Shown here piece after piece: positions 20,215 through 31,217 of a DNA stretch of 64,000 nucleotides. The notes under the pieces are model-generated. The model was given only the letters and a program-made list of their open reading frames with translations. It searched no databases and was not told where the DNA came from. Position numbers and translations under genes: made by a program. Location of the stretch: the NCBI GenBank assembly GCA_006384855.1, contig VCJN01002132.1:1-64000 (forward strand), read 5' to 3'. Within the stretch, counting starts at the first letter, position 1. Every line of letters begins with the position of its first letter. The DNA comes from Tetraselmis striata. Taxonomy: Eukaryota > Chlorophyta > Chlorodendrophyceae > Chlorodendrales > Chlorodendraceae.

Positions 20215-21240
20215 AAAAGTTACATGAGATAGCTGCGAAAGGCGGTCAGGAAACCACGCACCCGAAAAGGAAATAGGAAACGTCCACTAATACAACAATT
20301 GCGCGGTGGAAGCAGCACTAGAAGAGGGTGCGGAATGAGCACGGGCGGACGCATCAAACTTGGCCGTCTGCGCTCCGGCAGAGAGAATGCCGCCCAAGGT
20401 ACCAGTCACGCACGCATAGACTCGCTGCAACAACCCCCGCCGCGTGCGCGACAGGTGATGGCGGAACTCAGCGGGTTGGCTGGCAACGACGTTCCGAAGA
20501 GCATGGACGGACCGACCACGGAGAGAGCATGAAGTCGGGGCGGAAGGACCGCCATGGAAGTTGCGCACAAGTAACACCGCGATTAAGATGATGTAAACCA
20601 CCGTCAAAGCGGATTTCCCGAGGCGGCCGCGGTCCTCAACCACAAAAGGGTAGTACCGGTGAAGACCCTGCACTGGGGCGGAAGACGCCCGGTCCGCCGC
20701 GAGCTTGTTGCTTGTGCTCCGCCTCGGTCGCCGCGATCCCCGGGGTGCACCGGCGGGGGTCGTTGCCCCAAGTGCGGGTCGTGGAGGACACGCACGCGAA
20801 ATCGATCATGTAATCGCACACCGGGCCCTCACACCCCGCCAACGTCAAATCTGACGGCCGCGAGCGGTCCGCTAGGCGCAGCCCAATCGTATCAAGGGTC
20901 ATGTCGCCGACTCCCGGGCGGTCCCGGTCGAGCACCGCGCCCGCTTCAATCGCCACGGAAGCCCACCGATTTTTCAAAGCGGTATGCATGCGGTGCTTGT
21001 AGTTCGAGAAGGGGGAAGATGGGCAGATGATCCACGACAAAATCCGTGGCGTTCCGGATCGAGCCATCCGTAGAGCAAAGCCATAAGCGGTAAATATGGG
21101 CATGTGACAAGCACGGAACCCCTGCGCGCAACGGCGTCCAAATAAGCAGCATGGGGAATCTTGCGGGCCGACTCGCGATCCGACTGGAATAAAAGCGATA
21201 GCGAGCCCGGCCCGCATGCGCTGTACAAGCGCATGGAATA
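20215..21240 (-). pseudogene. LINE-type reverse-transcriptase 3' fragment
   Basis: The minus strand holds two frame segments resembling the C-terminal endonuclease-like region of algal LINE polyproteins. One (about 21000-20700) has RPSDLTLAGCEGPVCDYMID and GIAATEAEHKQQA. After a frame break another (20673-20287) has YYPFVVEDRGRLGKSALTVV and LRNVVASQPAEFRHHLSRTR. The pattern of a PD..-like nuclease core, then an Ala/Glu helix, then FVVE.rGRLG is what I recall from such elements; no RT palm motifs are in the window. The 3' flank (20292-20215) recurs as isolated tails at 6903-6980 and 37100-37185. The upstream limit is uncertain. Confidence 0.5.
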
Positions 21241-23069
21241 TCAAGTCGCGAGGCCGTGGCACCCGTACGCTGGAAGCCAGTAGAGAGGGCCACGAAGTCA
21301 CGCAAGCGAAGCGAATCGCACGGCTGATGTGGCGTTGGACAACCATGGTCGTGGGCGGTTGGTCATCGGAGGCAGCACCCGTACGCGTAACTACCCGAGG
21401 GCGGAGCAGTATGTAGTACCGCATGGCTGTGGTTCTAATAGGGAAGGAGTTGCCAGTGACGGAGGATGTGCCACTAATTCGCGGGGCGACGGTATCTTGA
21501 GAGCTGCAAAAGCGCATGTAGTAACGGTATTGGCAGTACTCGTACCACCGATAGGAAGCGATTGCTGGGCAGCAGCAGAGGCGGCCTCACCAGTACCAAC
21601 TCCATGGGGAGTGGCCGTAAAGATATGATGTGGTGGCGCGCAATCCTCCGTCAGTGCTCGTACCCGTACGGGCCGTAGCACCAGCTGATAATATGGCGGA
21701 TCCGGTGCAACGGTGGTCGTAGCATTACCGACCGTAAGCCCGCAGCCACACCACCGCCGGCGCGCATCCCCGAGTCACCCGCGGCACCGTCCGAGGCAGC
21801 TTCACATCAGCACCTATCTTCGCCCGTTGGTCCGCACTTCACGGTGATGGCTCCGCATGCGCGCCTGCGCGCAGCGGTGTATGTGGGTCGCACCGCCGCC
21901 AACTCCACAAGACTCAAGACATGAAGACGGAGGCCGTGCTCATTCTCGCGTGGGCTTCATGCAGCTTTATTGAAGTTGCTTGTAACGTTGTACTGCGCGG
22001 TAGTCTCTTGTTGCTTACGCTTTTGTAATCCAAACAGTACCAGCATTACCGACCGTAAGTACTGTAACTCAAAGATCTTGTGGGCGTGCCCGTACGCGGT
22101 GCGTGCGCGCCGCACATCTTCCTGTGGTAACGAAGGTAACTGGTACTGCGGTAAATACTGCTACTCGTACCCGCTAGGGTGCCCCGGAAACTCAGCATAA
22201 AGTACAGAGTAGCTTTTGACGCAATCTATGAAGACAATAAGGTCAGTTTCAGACCATATCGCGACTCTGCAAATAAACATAAGCCCACTCGTACCCGGAT
22301 GCCCCACAAGCTCATTCCGAATGAATGACCTGGTTCAGGCCCCTCCCCCCGTTCGTTTAGAATGATCTAATATTTCACGTACTAGGACCCACTATGTAGG
22401 TCATGGTGACTTGTGGCATGCCTCCCTCTGCCTATGGTAAGCCACTGGCATGCAGAGGGGGTGGGATGAGAAAGTTGAGCAATCAGGTGTTGAGTGTGCC
22501 CCGGCAACCCAGCAGAGGGCACCTGGCGGTTTCGGGGCTTGATGCCCATGCGGCTTTGCTTGCAGTGCTGATTTGGGATACTAACTCTATTGAGAGGCGT
22601 CCCGGCAAGGCATCAGCGGCCGTGCGGTGCGGTGCGGTGCGATGGCGGTTCCATCATCATTCCATGTAATGTATCATTGATTTCGCAGCAATTTCAGCGC
22701 GCAACGCACATAGCCGCTTGCTGCCGCCGAGCTATTTCCCGCCAGCCCTTTTCACATGGCCGACGGCATACCTACAAATTGTTGGCGTTACTCCCACTCC
22801 ACACTCTACTCGCATGTCAGGGCGTCATCACACATGAAGGTGTCGCGCAATGGGAGCCTTCGTCGATGTGAAGCGATCATTTGCATGTGCCTTCACTGAT
22901 ATGCACCCACTATCCCACTATGCTATGCCCGCGGTACCACAAAGCCCGCGCTACTGCAATAAGGCACACAACAAATAACACGGCTGTGCATCCGCACTCT
23001 TACTCACTTGTTGGCATTGCGGCCGGGCCCCGCAGCATAGCAAGAAACTAACAATGTATGAAGAAACTT
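21241..23069. other. gene-free spacer with one dispersed repeat
   Basis: No credible exon. It contains the short homologue (about 21740-22010) of the 52.1-53.0 kb repeat. The remainder is scrambled short frames. Confidence 0.45.
21740..22010 (+). repeat. short copy of the 52-kb repeat without the inverted arms
   Basis: Colinear with two separated parts of 52.1-53.0 kb: GAGTCACCC.CGGCACNNTCCGAGGCAGCTTCA near 21770 (52180 in the other copy), then CACTTCAC.GTGATG and CCGCATGCGC near 21840 (52845), then GAAGTTGC.TGTAA.GTTGT near 21975 (52985). The roughly 600 bp between these parts in the 52-kb copy, including the inverted repeat, are missing here. Confidence 0.55.
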
Positions 23070-24660
23070 GAAAGTTATTGAATCAGCGATGCGTCGATTT
23101 TTCAGAAAATTTCAAAAGAACGGGTTCTATGTCACTGACCTACAATTCCATGAATTGCATTGCCAGCTTTGAAGTAGTCGCTACGAACAGCGAGCGTTTG
23201 CATTGCCAGCGCTTTGAAGTACCAGAGTTTTTTTTCCATTACCAGCAGTGAGTAGCGAGTACCAGTACCAGTACCAGCAGCGAGTACCAGTACCAGCAGC
23301 TTTTAGGGCCGCTTTTAGGCGGCTTGCTGTGTTGATTTTCTAATTCTGGGGAACTGTCCTTTTTGTAATTCACACCAGTACCAGCAGCGAGCGTTCGCAG
23401 TGCCAGCGCTCTGAAGTACCCGAGTTTTTTTTCCTGGCGGATAAACGCCAGGAAGTCGCGCCGGTGTTTATTTGAGGCGTCGTAGGCCGCCACGCCCGCT
23501 TCAAGGAGGCGAAGGTCCTCCTCACCAGGGGGCTGCGCCGCGCTTGCCGCTCTCTTAATCGACGCGAGCGCCTCGCAGAGAGCCGCGTGGGCCACCGCAT
23601 CGTAGAAGCCAAAGCAGTACAGAGAGCGGTACTGATCCAAAGTGGCCCAGTGCCGACGCGCGATGAGCTGGCGGTGCGTCTCGTCAGATGAGATGTCGTA
23701 CAGTTGGGGAATCGGAGAGAGGCCGGGACTGGGCTGGACGGAAAAGCCGGGGCCAATTAAATGAGCCCACTCCTCCCAGACTAAGGAAGGGGCAGCGGCA
23801 CTAGGGCCACCGCGCTGGGGCTGGGGCACGGAAACCTGCTCTGCGCGAGCCGGTGCGTCGTGCTGGGAGCTCGCCGCGGCAGCGCTACTAGCGGGCGCGC
23901 GGGGCTCGGTAGGAGTAGAACCACTAGGCCGCTGAAGGTCACTTCGTAGGGCTTCCAGAAGCTCCGTAAGCCCCGCGAAACCGGCCTCCAGCGCGGCGAT
24001 GCGGTCTTCGGCTAGGCCACTAGGGGCGTCACCGGAGTTGTCAGGCATACTGAGCCCTGACAATGCCGTGCGCAGGGCGTCGTGCTAGCGCAGGCGGATA
24101 ATATCGACAAGGATCGCTTCCCCTCGCGGCACAGGTGCCGCGCGATTGCTGGTGCGTGAAGCGCAACAGCAAAAGGGATGAGCGCTATGGTCTAGACAGT
24201 TGGCTAAGTAGTAGCTGCAGGCAGGCAGGGAAACATGTCGGGAGCTGGTGCGGTCGCGAGTCCGCTGCTCACTGTCCCATCCTGGAAGATTCTAGACAGA
24301 GCCGATGACTGGCTACTGTGCTATATTTTCCAGGTGGTAGTCGTTCGACCGCACAACTCGGTCCGTCGTCTGACTAAACTCAGTTAAGTACTTAACAACG
24401 ATTACCAGCAGCGAGTAGCGAGTACCAGTACTCATAGCGTCCCATCCGTGAGATGGTAATCGAACGGCTGTGTAATTAAGGACCGTGGGTGGGCGGGTGG
24501 GTGGGCGGGTGGGTGGATTATAGTACTTAGTAGTAAAAGTCAGTAGATAAGCGCTTTAGTCATGCACCTATAGGCCCGACCCGCTGCACTATACGGGTAC
24601 CCGTACGGCAATAAAGCTCACCGCCGAAAAATCGACGCTTCGCTGATAAACATCGTTGCG
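23070..24660 (-). mobile_element. gag-fragment element with CCAGTA-rich internal repeats
   Basis: Left (about 23070-23240) and right (about 24403-24660) flanks surround the gag-like frame 23239-24048. Both inner edges carry TTACCAGCAG.GAGTAGCGAG. The same outer flanks occur fused, without the internal part, at about 40130-40535. The coding frame runs directly into CAGTACCAG-type repeats, so the internal region is truncated. No recombinase or reverse transcriptase is visible. Confidence 0.6.
23239..24048 (-). CDS. gag-like ORF, distant relative of E1 ORF1
   Basis: The ATG at 24048 opens MPDNSGDAPSGLAEDRIAAL; about 269 aa to the stop. Layout resembles E1 ORF1: an acidic start, a coiled coil (AALEAGFAGLTELLEALRSDL), a Pro/Ser/Ala linker, then a helical core with YRSLYCFGFYDAVAHAALCE and a basic helix (NKHRRDFLAFIRQEKKLGYF). 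The last 20 or so residues (Trp/Tyr/Leu/Val-rich) are translated from CCAGTA repeats and are probably not original protein sequence. A Gag-like role is inferred from this shared architecture only. Confidence 0.5.
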   Translation of the reverse strand: MPDNSGDAPSGLAEDRIAALEAGFAGLTELLEALRSDLQRPSGSTPTEPRAPASSAAAASSQHDAPARAEQVSVPQPQRGGPSAAAPSLVWEEWAHLIGPGFSVQPSPGLSPIPQLYDISSDETHRQLIARRHWATLDQYRSLYCFGFYDAVAHAALCEALASIKRAASAAQPPGEEDLRLLEAGVAAYDASNKHRRDFLAFIRQEKKLGYFRALALRTLAAGTGVNYKKDSSPELENQHSKPPKSGPKSCWYWYSLLVLVLVLATHCW

Positions 24661-25463
24661 AGCTTTCCGGCAGTAGCATGATGTGGTGTACCACATGCAC
24701 TACAAGCCATAGCGACAACCGCCCGTAATAGCGACTATTGATTCCTGTCCGAGGACGATGTTGATTCTCACGAACACGGCAGTGAGTGACGCCGTCGAAG
24801 GTAAACGATGGCTATGGCTCTGAGCAATGGCTACGAGCTGCAGCATTGATGATACTCAGCGGCGGATTAACAACGGCCACCTTGCATTGGACAAGCGGCG
24901 CTGATGCCCACATGCCATGGATCAGTGTTCAATATTGGAAATATATACAATGGGAGAGATCCCTAACATATACCACAAGGCGTCCAGCTCAGGCGCCTAT
25001 GCGCTGCATGTGCATCCCAACAGAGGAGGCTTCTTCCTCACATCCGCCTGTTGGTCAAGGGGCAAACCGGCCCCTGTCGTAGGGATGCCCGGAGACCAAG
25101 GAGGGAAGGGAGGGGCAGGAGAGTGGGTCAGTGTGTGGTCATCCCACGTGCGGCGAGTGGCGTGGTGATGCGTGGATAAGCAGTGCCGCGGCTGCACACG
25201 TACCGTCGCCGAAGACTGCTCCCCATTCTGCGCACCGCCGGTAGAGCGGAGGATCGGCGAGAGCTCGCCATGTGTAGTGCTGTAGTAGCCCTCCTCCTGC
25301 GAGAAGGGGCACATGGCGCCGAAAATAGGATACGTGCTATCCCCCGTTTCAACAGGAATACACGACATATCACCTCATCACGACTCCAGCAGGCAGCGGA
25401 AGCATTGCCATCCCTTTGAGTCCCCAAAAACGCTGACACACCCGCGTGCAAGCAAAGGCGTTA
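24661..25463. other. gene-free spacer
   Basis: 3' flank of the minus-strand hydrolase gene. A search by eye for a lysophospholipid-acyltransferase-like second domain of that gene found nothing here. Confidence 0.45.
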
Positions 25464-25669
25464 CTAAATCGCAATCTCAGGCAGCCCCACCTTGATGATC
25501 TGGGCGATGTCCACGCCCTGCTCCTGCATGAGCAGGTGGGAGTGGCCAGGCAGCACCCGCCGGCTGCACGCTGCGAGCAGCTTCTCGAGGCGCCTCGACT
25601 CCTCCTCGCTGGGCACTAGCAGGTCCGCACTGCCCGCGATCACCAGCACCGGTTGGGTGACCTGGTGGG

Positions 25670-25703
<34 letters not shown>

Positions 25704-27566
25704 GCAGCCACAGCAATCATTGAAGAGCAGCAAATTTGGCATCTGTATGGGGCCACAGGAAGCAATGTGTGTATTTGTATATAATACGATATACATGGAC
25801 AATGTTCTATATGAACGCATGCAGAGAAATTAAATTACTGTGTGTGCGGCTGTCCTTCCCCCCGCGTCGGTAGATGGTGTGGGCAGCCACCCTTGCCTAC
25901 CTGTGACAGCTTGGCCTCGGTGTAGGCGGCGCCCTGGCCCAGGATGTCGATCTTCCACTCGAGCGTGTCGGCAGGCAGCAGGTCCGACAGCATGCCCAGC
26001 AGCGGGAGCATGTTCACCAGCCCCTGCGCCGCAGAAATACACCCCGCCACATCAGTCGGGCCACCGTATCCGCAATGCTGGGCGGAAGTACTCAGAAACT
26101 GCATTCTAATGACACCGAATGTGCACATCCTCAGCGGGGTTCCATACGTGCAAACAACATTAATGTCACGCATCCACATCCTCATTCGCATTCACATCCA
26201 CATCTGCATCCACAACCCATCCACAACACATCCACATTCGCACCCACAACCACATCACCATCCACATCCTCGTCCGCATCCGCATCCACATCCTCATCCA
26301 CATCCACATCCACATCCACATCCACATCCACATCCACACCCTCATCCTAATCCTTGTTCGCATCCACATCCGCATCAACATCCTCAGCCGCATCCACATC
26401 AACACCCACATCCACATCCACATCTACCTCCTCATTCATAGCCACATCATGGCATCAAGCATTGCACCATTCACGGGGACAATTACGGGGGATACAGGCC
26501 AGGCTCCGATGACAGCCACCCGCAGCAGCTGCCTATGATGGCCTGATTTGGGGTTTTAGGGTTTTGAAACCATTAAACCCTCATATCGCCGCACCTGCGC
26601 GAGGAACTCGGCCTGTTCAGGGGGCGCCGCCGAGAGCGGCGTGTAGAAGGACGCCATCTTGAACGGATCCCCCAGCAGCGGGACCAGCGCAAAGGGCGCC
26701 GCACTGTTTGCCACAAGCATGGAACAAATGTGCGATGAGGTGGTGAGATATGGACAGCGAGCAGGGGCCGGGAGAACCTATGGTGACTGAATCATGGTGA
26801 GGGCGATGATGGGGGCTCGCACTTGTACAGCCCAGAGGGGAGCTGGCTGAGCACCGGGCCGAAGGAGGGCCAGATGGAGCGCGGGAAGCTCGTCGCGGGG
26901 TTCACCAGCACCACGCGGTCGACCCTCTCCCTGTCAGAGCACCCGTCCACGTCAGCCCTCCCCGAGCCTGACAATCAACCAAAAACGATCACCCGAGAAG
27001 ACAGGGCGCGCTCACCCCAGCTCCGCCGCCACCGCCAGTGAGAGGATGCCGCCAAAGGACTCGCCCAGGATGTACACCGGCCTGGTGCTGTCCTCCGTCT
27101 CCCGCTGCAGGTAGTCCTGCACATGGGCCCAGGCAGGCAGGCAGGCGGGCAGGCGGGCGGGCGTGAGCCATGCCTCCCGGCGGCCGTAACACATGGTCCT
27201 GACGCCTGCTGATGCGCGTACCTCCACGTACGCCACGAGCTGCGGGAAGGGTGTCCGGTCGGTGAGCGGAATCACCAGCTTCCGTAGGTCAAAGCACTTC
27301 TGCAGGAGCGGGTACTGGCGAGCTTCGCGCAGCGTGAGGAGCAGCCGTGTCAGATGATGCGGACAGGCGAGGGAGAGGGGGGTGTCAAAATGGTGCCCGG
27401 CACTCCCGCAGCTCGGCGGTTGCCGACGGCTCGAGAGAGCGATGGGCATTTATCAAACCTGTGGCGGAGCGGTGGAGGGATGTGTGGGCGGCATGGCCTG
27501 ACCTGCGCAGATACCACTGCCATCCAGGCCTGGGAGGTAGAGCATGAGGGGCAAGTGTGCGCGCTC
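25464..27566 (-). CDS. alpha/beta hydrolase of the phytyl ester synthase / PES acyltransferase type (hydrolase half)
   Basis: Exons (minus): 27566-27503, 27322-27222, 27116-27016, 26930-26823, 26703-26595, 26023-25901, 25661-25464; phases agree at every junction (804 nt). The 5' end is missing, as no start exon was found. Motifs in order: LPLMLYLPGLDGSG (oxyanion region), LVIPLTDRTPF, VYILGESFGG with nucleophile Ser in G-E-S-F-G, DRVVLVNPATSFPRSIW, GLVNMLPLLGMLSDLLPADT, PVLVIAGSADLLVPSEEE (acid Asp) and LPGHSHLLMQEQGVDIAQIIK (His). These follow plant PES1/PES2-type proteins, which esterify phytol and diacylglycerol in plastids. Plant members continue into an acyltransferase domain; here the frame stops eight codons after IIK, unless the GTGGGG after AAG (25491) is a donor to an unseen exon. 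Confidence 0.75.
25671..25702 (+). repeat. 32-nt G homopolymer acting as intronic C tract
   Basis: In the sense of the hydrolase transcript this is 32 C followed by GCCCACCAG and the acceptor of the exon at 25661, so it takes the place of the polypyrimidine tract. Confidence 0.85.
26166..26440. repeat. CATCCA-type hexanucleotide minisatellite in an intron
   Basis: Imperfect (CATCCA)n / (CCACAT)n array of about 270 bp in the hydrolase intron 26024-26594. Its His/Pro open frame on the plus strand is a composition artefact. Confidence 0.8.
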
Positions 27567-28091
27567 CTGCGCGCCCGGCAGGGTAGCCCCCCCCCCTTCA
27601 GCCTCGCCGCGGCGGATGCGATGCCATGCCCTGCCCTCTCTGCCCATTCTGGCACTCGCGCACTGGCCACCTGCTCCGGATCCTCACCATGACCCTCGCT
27701 GACCCCTCATATCCGATGCAATTTGCTGTTTCAGGCGATTATCGTGCCCACCTGTTCTTGCCGCGGGTCGGAGAGGATTGGGCTTGCGAAGCGCGGCGGC
27801 CCATCTGGCACAAAGCAGCACGCAAAAAACACTTCCTCAAAGAGCATCGGAATGAATACGATGCCAAGCAGGGTCGAGGCGTAATACCGACTTCTGAAAT
27901 TGCTGACCATGAGACCACCTGGGAGTGCTGCTTTAGCATATATTACTTGTACCTGGGAGTTTGCGGGTCCATTTGTAGGTATTTAGCCCGCGGCGCACCG
28001 GGGGGATCCCTCTGCGTGCACAGTGCTGCGACTGAAGACATAGCGACGGGCGCTGCAATGGCCACAGCGCGGAGCGCTTCGAACGCCTCAC
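27567..28091. other. no recognisable gene content
   Basis: 5' side of the hydrolase gene. Missing N-terminal exons may lie here, but none could be supported. A C10 run lies at about 27588-27597. Confidence 0.4.
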
Positions 28092-28290
28092 CTGAATGCT
28101 CCGTGATGTACTCGCGGAGCTTGCTCGGGTCGGAGCGGCCCTCTCCGTCGGTGGAGAACATGAGGTCGTTGGCGGCCAGCCGCCGGCCGGGCGACGGGAT
28201 CAGCTTCCACAACTCGTCGAGCTCGCCGGCGGCCGACCGCGAAGCCCAGAGCGGGCCCGCGGTTCGCGGTGCTGGGCGCCCGGGAGCATG
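28092..28290 (-). CDS. isolated exon-like segment, unknown
   Basis: On the minus strand a protein-like stretch with ELDELWKLIPSPGRRLAAND and then SKLREYITEHS ends at a good donor (ATTCAG then GTGAGG, exon end 28092). Composition and codon use look coding, unlike the flanks, but no partner exon was found. It could be an upstream exon of the hydrolase gene or a fragment of another gene. The 5' limit is approximate. Confidence 0.3.
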
Positions 28291-29215
28291 GCTGCTTCTC
28301 CGCGAGGCGACGTGCTGGCGATCCGATGGCCTGGAAAATATGCTCCTGTGCGCGAGTGTTGACGCGCCACGGCAGTGGGTCGTTGCGGAGCGCATACTGT
28401 AGCGCGATCCGGGGCGATCCTGCTGCGCAGTATTTGCGTCGGCGCGCCACTCCACGGGTGCCCTATTTGCCAACCTACCGCGAGCGGACGTTCGCCAGCG
28501 AGAGACTAGCCAGCACACCCCCTGCCCGCTGATACAAGGTGATGATTCGAGCCTGTCGCAAAGGGCGAGGTCGCGAACACGTTGCCCTCCAGGTCGCACA
28601 GGGTAGCGATATTGGCTCATAAAGTCTGCTGCTGGCCACCACCCGTACTGGGGCGAATTACAAAATGGCCAGCACGTATAACAAGTAATATCCACGTACC
28701 GCGCGAAGAGCAGTACCAAGGCAGTACTGTACCGCCAGTACCGGTGTCAATCTTTTTGGTTACAGGCGGGAGAGCGTCCAGTAACGGTGTGGATAACAAA
28801 CAAGCCAGTTCCAAATCCACCGGTAAAAGCGAGGGGATCGATCTATCGTAGGCGGGCGAATGCTCGCGCAAACCAATTAATATTAGCCACTGAGGATTGA
28901 AGGTTTCACAGCAAACTAAATTAAAACTTTTAGCATGTTTAAGCGCGCTTTCGCGCGCCCAGGAAGGCCTGCTGCCCAGCCCTCCCCGGGGCAGCCCTGG
29001 GCCCCAAAACGTCTCGAACTAGGTTAGCAGGCTGCCCTTAAGGGTCCTGCAGGTTGTGCCGAGGCCCTGGGCCGTGTGCCGTGGTGCCGGTTCGTCGGAT
29101 GGCGCGATGGCGCGAAGGCCTCCCGCCGCTTTTTTTTTCCGGGTCGGCACAAGTACCGTCACACTCACTCAGCTCACAGCACTAGCCCCAGCCGGCACTT
29201 TCACGCAGCCAAGCC
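28291..29215. other. gene-free spacer
   Basis: Open frames are long on the minus strand but lack motifs. The segment 28930-29060 is GC-rich with GGGGCAGCCCTGGGCCCC-like palindromic blocks and may be the 5' flank of the element that follows. Confidence 0.35.
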
Positions 29216-30762
29216 ATGCCGTTCACCAAGAACACTTCGAGGCGGCCTTGTCCTCAGAGGGCCAGCACTCGGAGGCTGCCTGCTGTTCGGACTGCCAACA
29301 AATCTACCTACGAGACCATCGCTGATCACCTCGATGCCGCCAAAGGTCTACTCACTAAGAAGACTAAAGACTTGGACAGCACCAGGCTGGAGGTGGCGCG
29401 GCTAGTCGAGGAGACCACCTCCCTGAAAGATGCTATGAGGAAGCAGCGGCGGCAGGCTTTGGACACAGAGCACGCGCTGGAGCGCCAGCTAGAGGCGCTG
29501 ACGACGACAGCAGTGGGCAGCAGCGAATCAGATGGCGACGAGGCAGAAATTCAAATTCGAAAGCGCAAGCGCAGTGGGCCACGAGACGACGAGGACATGT
29601 CAGCCCGCACCAGACTCGCACCACTTTACAAAAGTGATATGGAGGAGTTCATGGACGAGCGCTTCGAGGGCGGCAGCGGTGGGAAAGTGGCTCTTCTGGC
29701 TGTGGTGGCCTATGTGGCTGCGCACCTGGAGGTCCTGGAGTACATCGTGGAGGAGCACGACATCAGGCGGAAGGCTGCCCTCACAGTCATCACTCGGTTG
29801 AAGCAGCACTGGACCATAGATACATGTTGTGCCCTATTTGTCCATGGCAAGTTGGACATGGATGGCTATCAGGCTATCATAAACAACTTATGTAAATGGT
29901 ATTGTCCTGTGCTCGAGCGATGGTTGCCGCTGCATCTTGGTTTCAATGTGTATGCATCAAAGCTAGCTGCCAGAGACGCCATGAAAGACAAGTTGACTGA
30001 GGCAGCAGGCAGCTATGGCATGGCCTCAATCTGTGAGGGTCAGGGAGCTGTGGCCAGCCCAGAGATAGTGCTGAGGGAAAGAGTGGAGGACATCCTGGAG
30101 GAGTGCCCCCCTGCCGAAAGACCAACAAAATGTCAGTGGTTAAGGGGTTGGGTTCAGCCAACTGGAGGAAGCGCCCCTCCAACAAGATCCTGCGCAACTA
30201 CTCTGCCATGGTGCTGAAGCCGTTGTGCATGAAGTACCGGCATCGTGGGGTCAGGCCCAGGGCAGGGGACGCCATCAACAGCCCTGACAACAACATGTTG
30301 ACGATGTTGTACGCTGGCAAGGACAGCTATCACCTGATCGACAAGATGCTGAATGCAGTGCCTGCATACGCCCCTGGGGATCCCAATGAGCCCAAGGTGA
30401 AGGAGACAGTCAAACAGACCCTTGAGCGGATGCAAAGGGACGGCCTGCAGACTAAGTTTGGTCTGATATCCATCTGCTTCTGCCTGGGCGGCGACCTGGC
30501 CTTTCTAACCGAGTTCTTTGGGCTGGCCGGGTGTGCGAGCAACTACCCGAGTGTTTGGTGTGAGATCATGAAGCACCAGCTATCATTTCTATGGTGCCAG
30601 TTCACAACCGAGACAAAACCCAGGCGCAGATCTAATCTGCGCATAAACATGTGTGTGCATGCTTATGGGGCGAAGTGGGGCATCACTGAACCATATCGAT
30701 GCCCTGGCTGCAAGGTACCCCCTCTACCTGCCCGCACCCGCCCTGTGCCTCTCGCTCCATGA
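29216..30762 (+). pseudogene. transposase-like gene with one frame break
   Basis: An ATG at 29216 opens about 300 residues: a basic N-terminus, a coiled coil (about 30-100), an acidic/basic KRKRSG block, then a helical domain. Near 30106-30111, in a run of six C, the frame must shift by one to continue with KMSVVKGLGSANWRKRPSNK, YAGKDSYHLIDKMLNAVP, KFGLISICFCLGGDLAFLTE, FFGLAGCASNYPSVWCEI and YRCPGC. The block hydrophobic-GGDL.FL...GLAG..S..P...C resembles the region around the second acidic residue and Cys pair in several eukaryotic DDE-type transposases; the superfamily is not settled. A splice or extra exon after CPGCK is possible. The break may be a pseudogene mutation, an intron missed by me or a sequencing slip. 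Confidence 0.42.
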
Positions 30763-31217
30763 TGACAACACATGACATGCTGTGCGCGTGTATTACAGGC
30801 AAATATTACAGAGCATGAGTTATCTATGTCTAGCCATTCATCTGGCACCTGAATCTCCTGCATAGGGTGCATTGACCTTACATAATTAAGCGATCCCACA
30901 TTGAACCGGAGCACCGCCTTCTCTACCTTGCAGTGCCGGCTGTCCTCTCCTCTGTGGCTTTCATACTTTTCCCTGTCTGGGAAGTAATCAGTCCTGGGAG
31001 GGCATCACATAGGCGGCATCCGTCAATCGCAACAGTCGGCCAAAAATACATTGCACACCAGCAGGGTGATGGGCACAGCCTCCTTACCTGTGAGAAATGA
31101 AAAGAGGGTTGAGCAGGATGGCTATGCTCTGGGTGTCTGCCACCACGTTCCCGATCCCCCTATACTTGTGTCTAGCGCTCTTGGGGATACAATGAAAGTA
31201 AGCTATCTTCGTGATGA
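30763..31217. other. spacer between two element-like frames
   Basis: No exon is supported. A possible acceptor (CTACCTTGCAG, near 30932) precedes a short frame, but no continuation of the transposase-like protein is convincing. Confidence 0.35.

Noticed and set aside
20299-20591. plus-strand frames opposite the LINE fragment
   Set aside because: The antisense strand carries the recognisable FVVEDRGRLG block; the plus frames are its shadows.
24480-24530. GGGTGGGC tandem tract and other short repeats as possible CRISPR-like arrays
   Set aside because: No regular spacer structure; simple-sequence repeats in a eukaryotic genome.
25944-26441. His/Pro-rich plus-strand frame of 165 codons
   Set aside because: Pure product of the CATCCA minisatellite in an intron of the minus-strand hydrolase gene.
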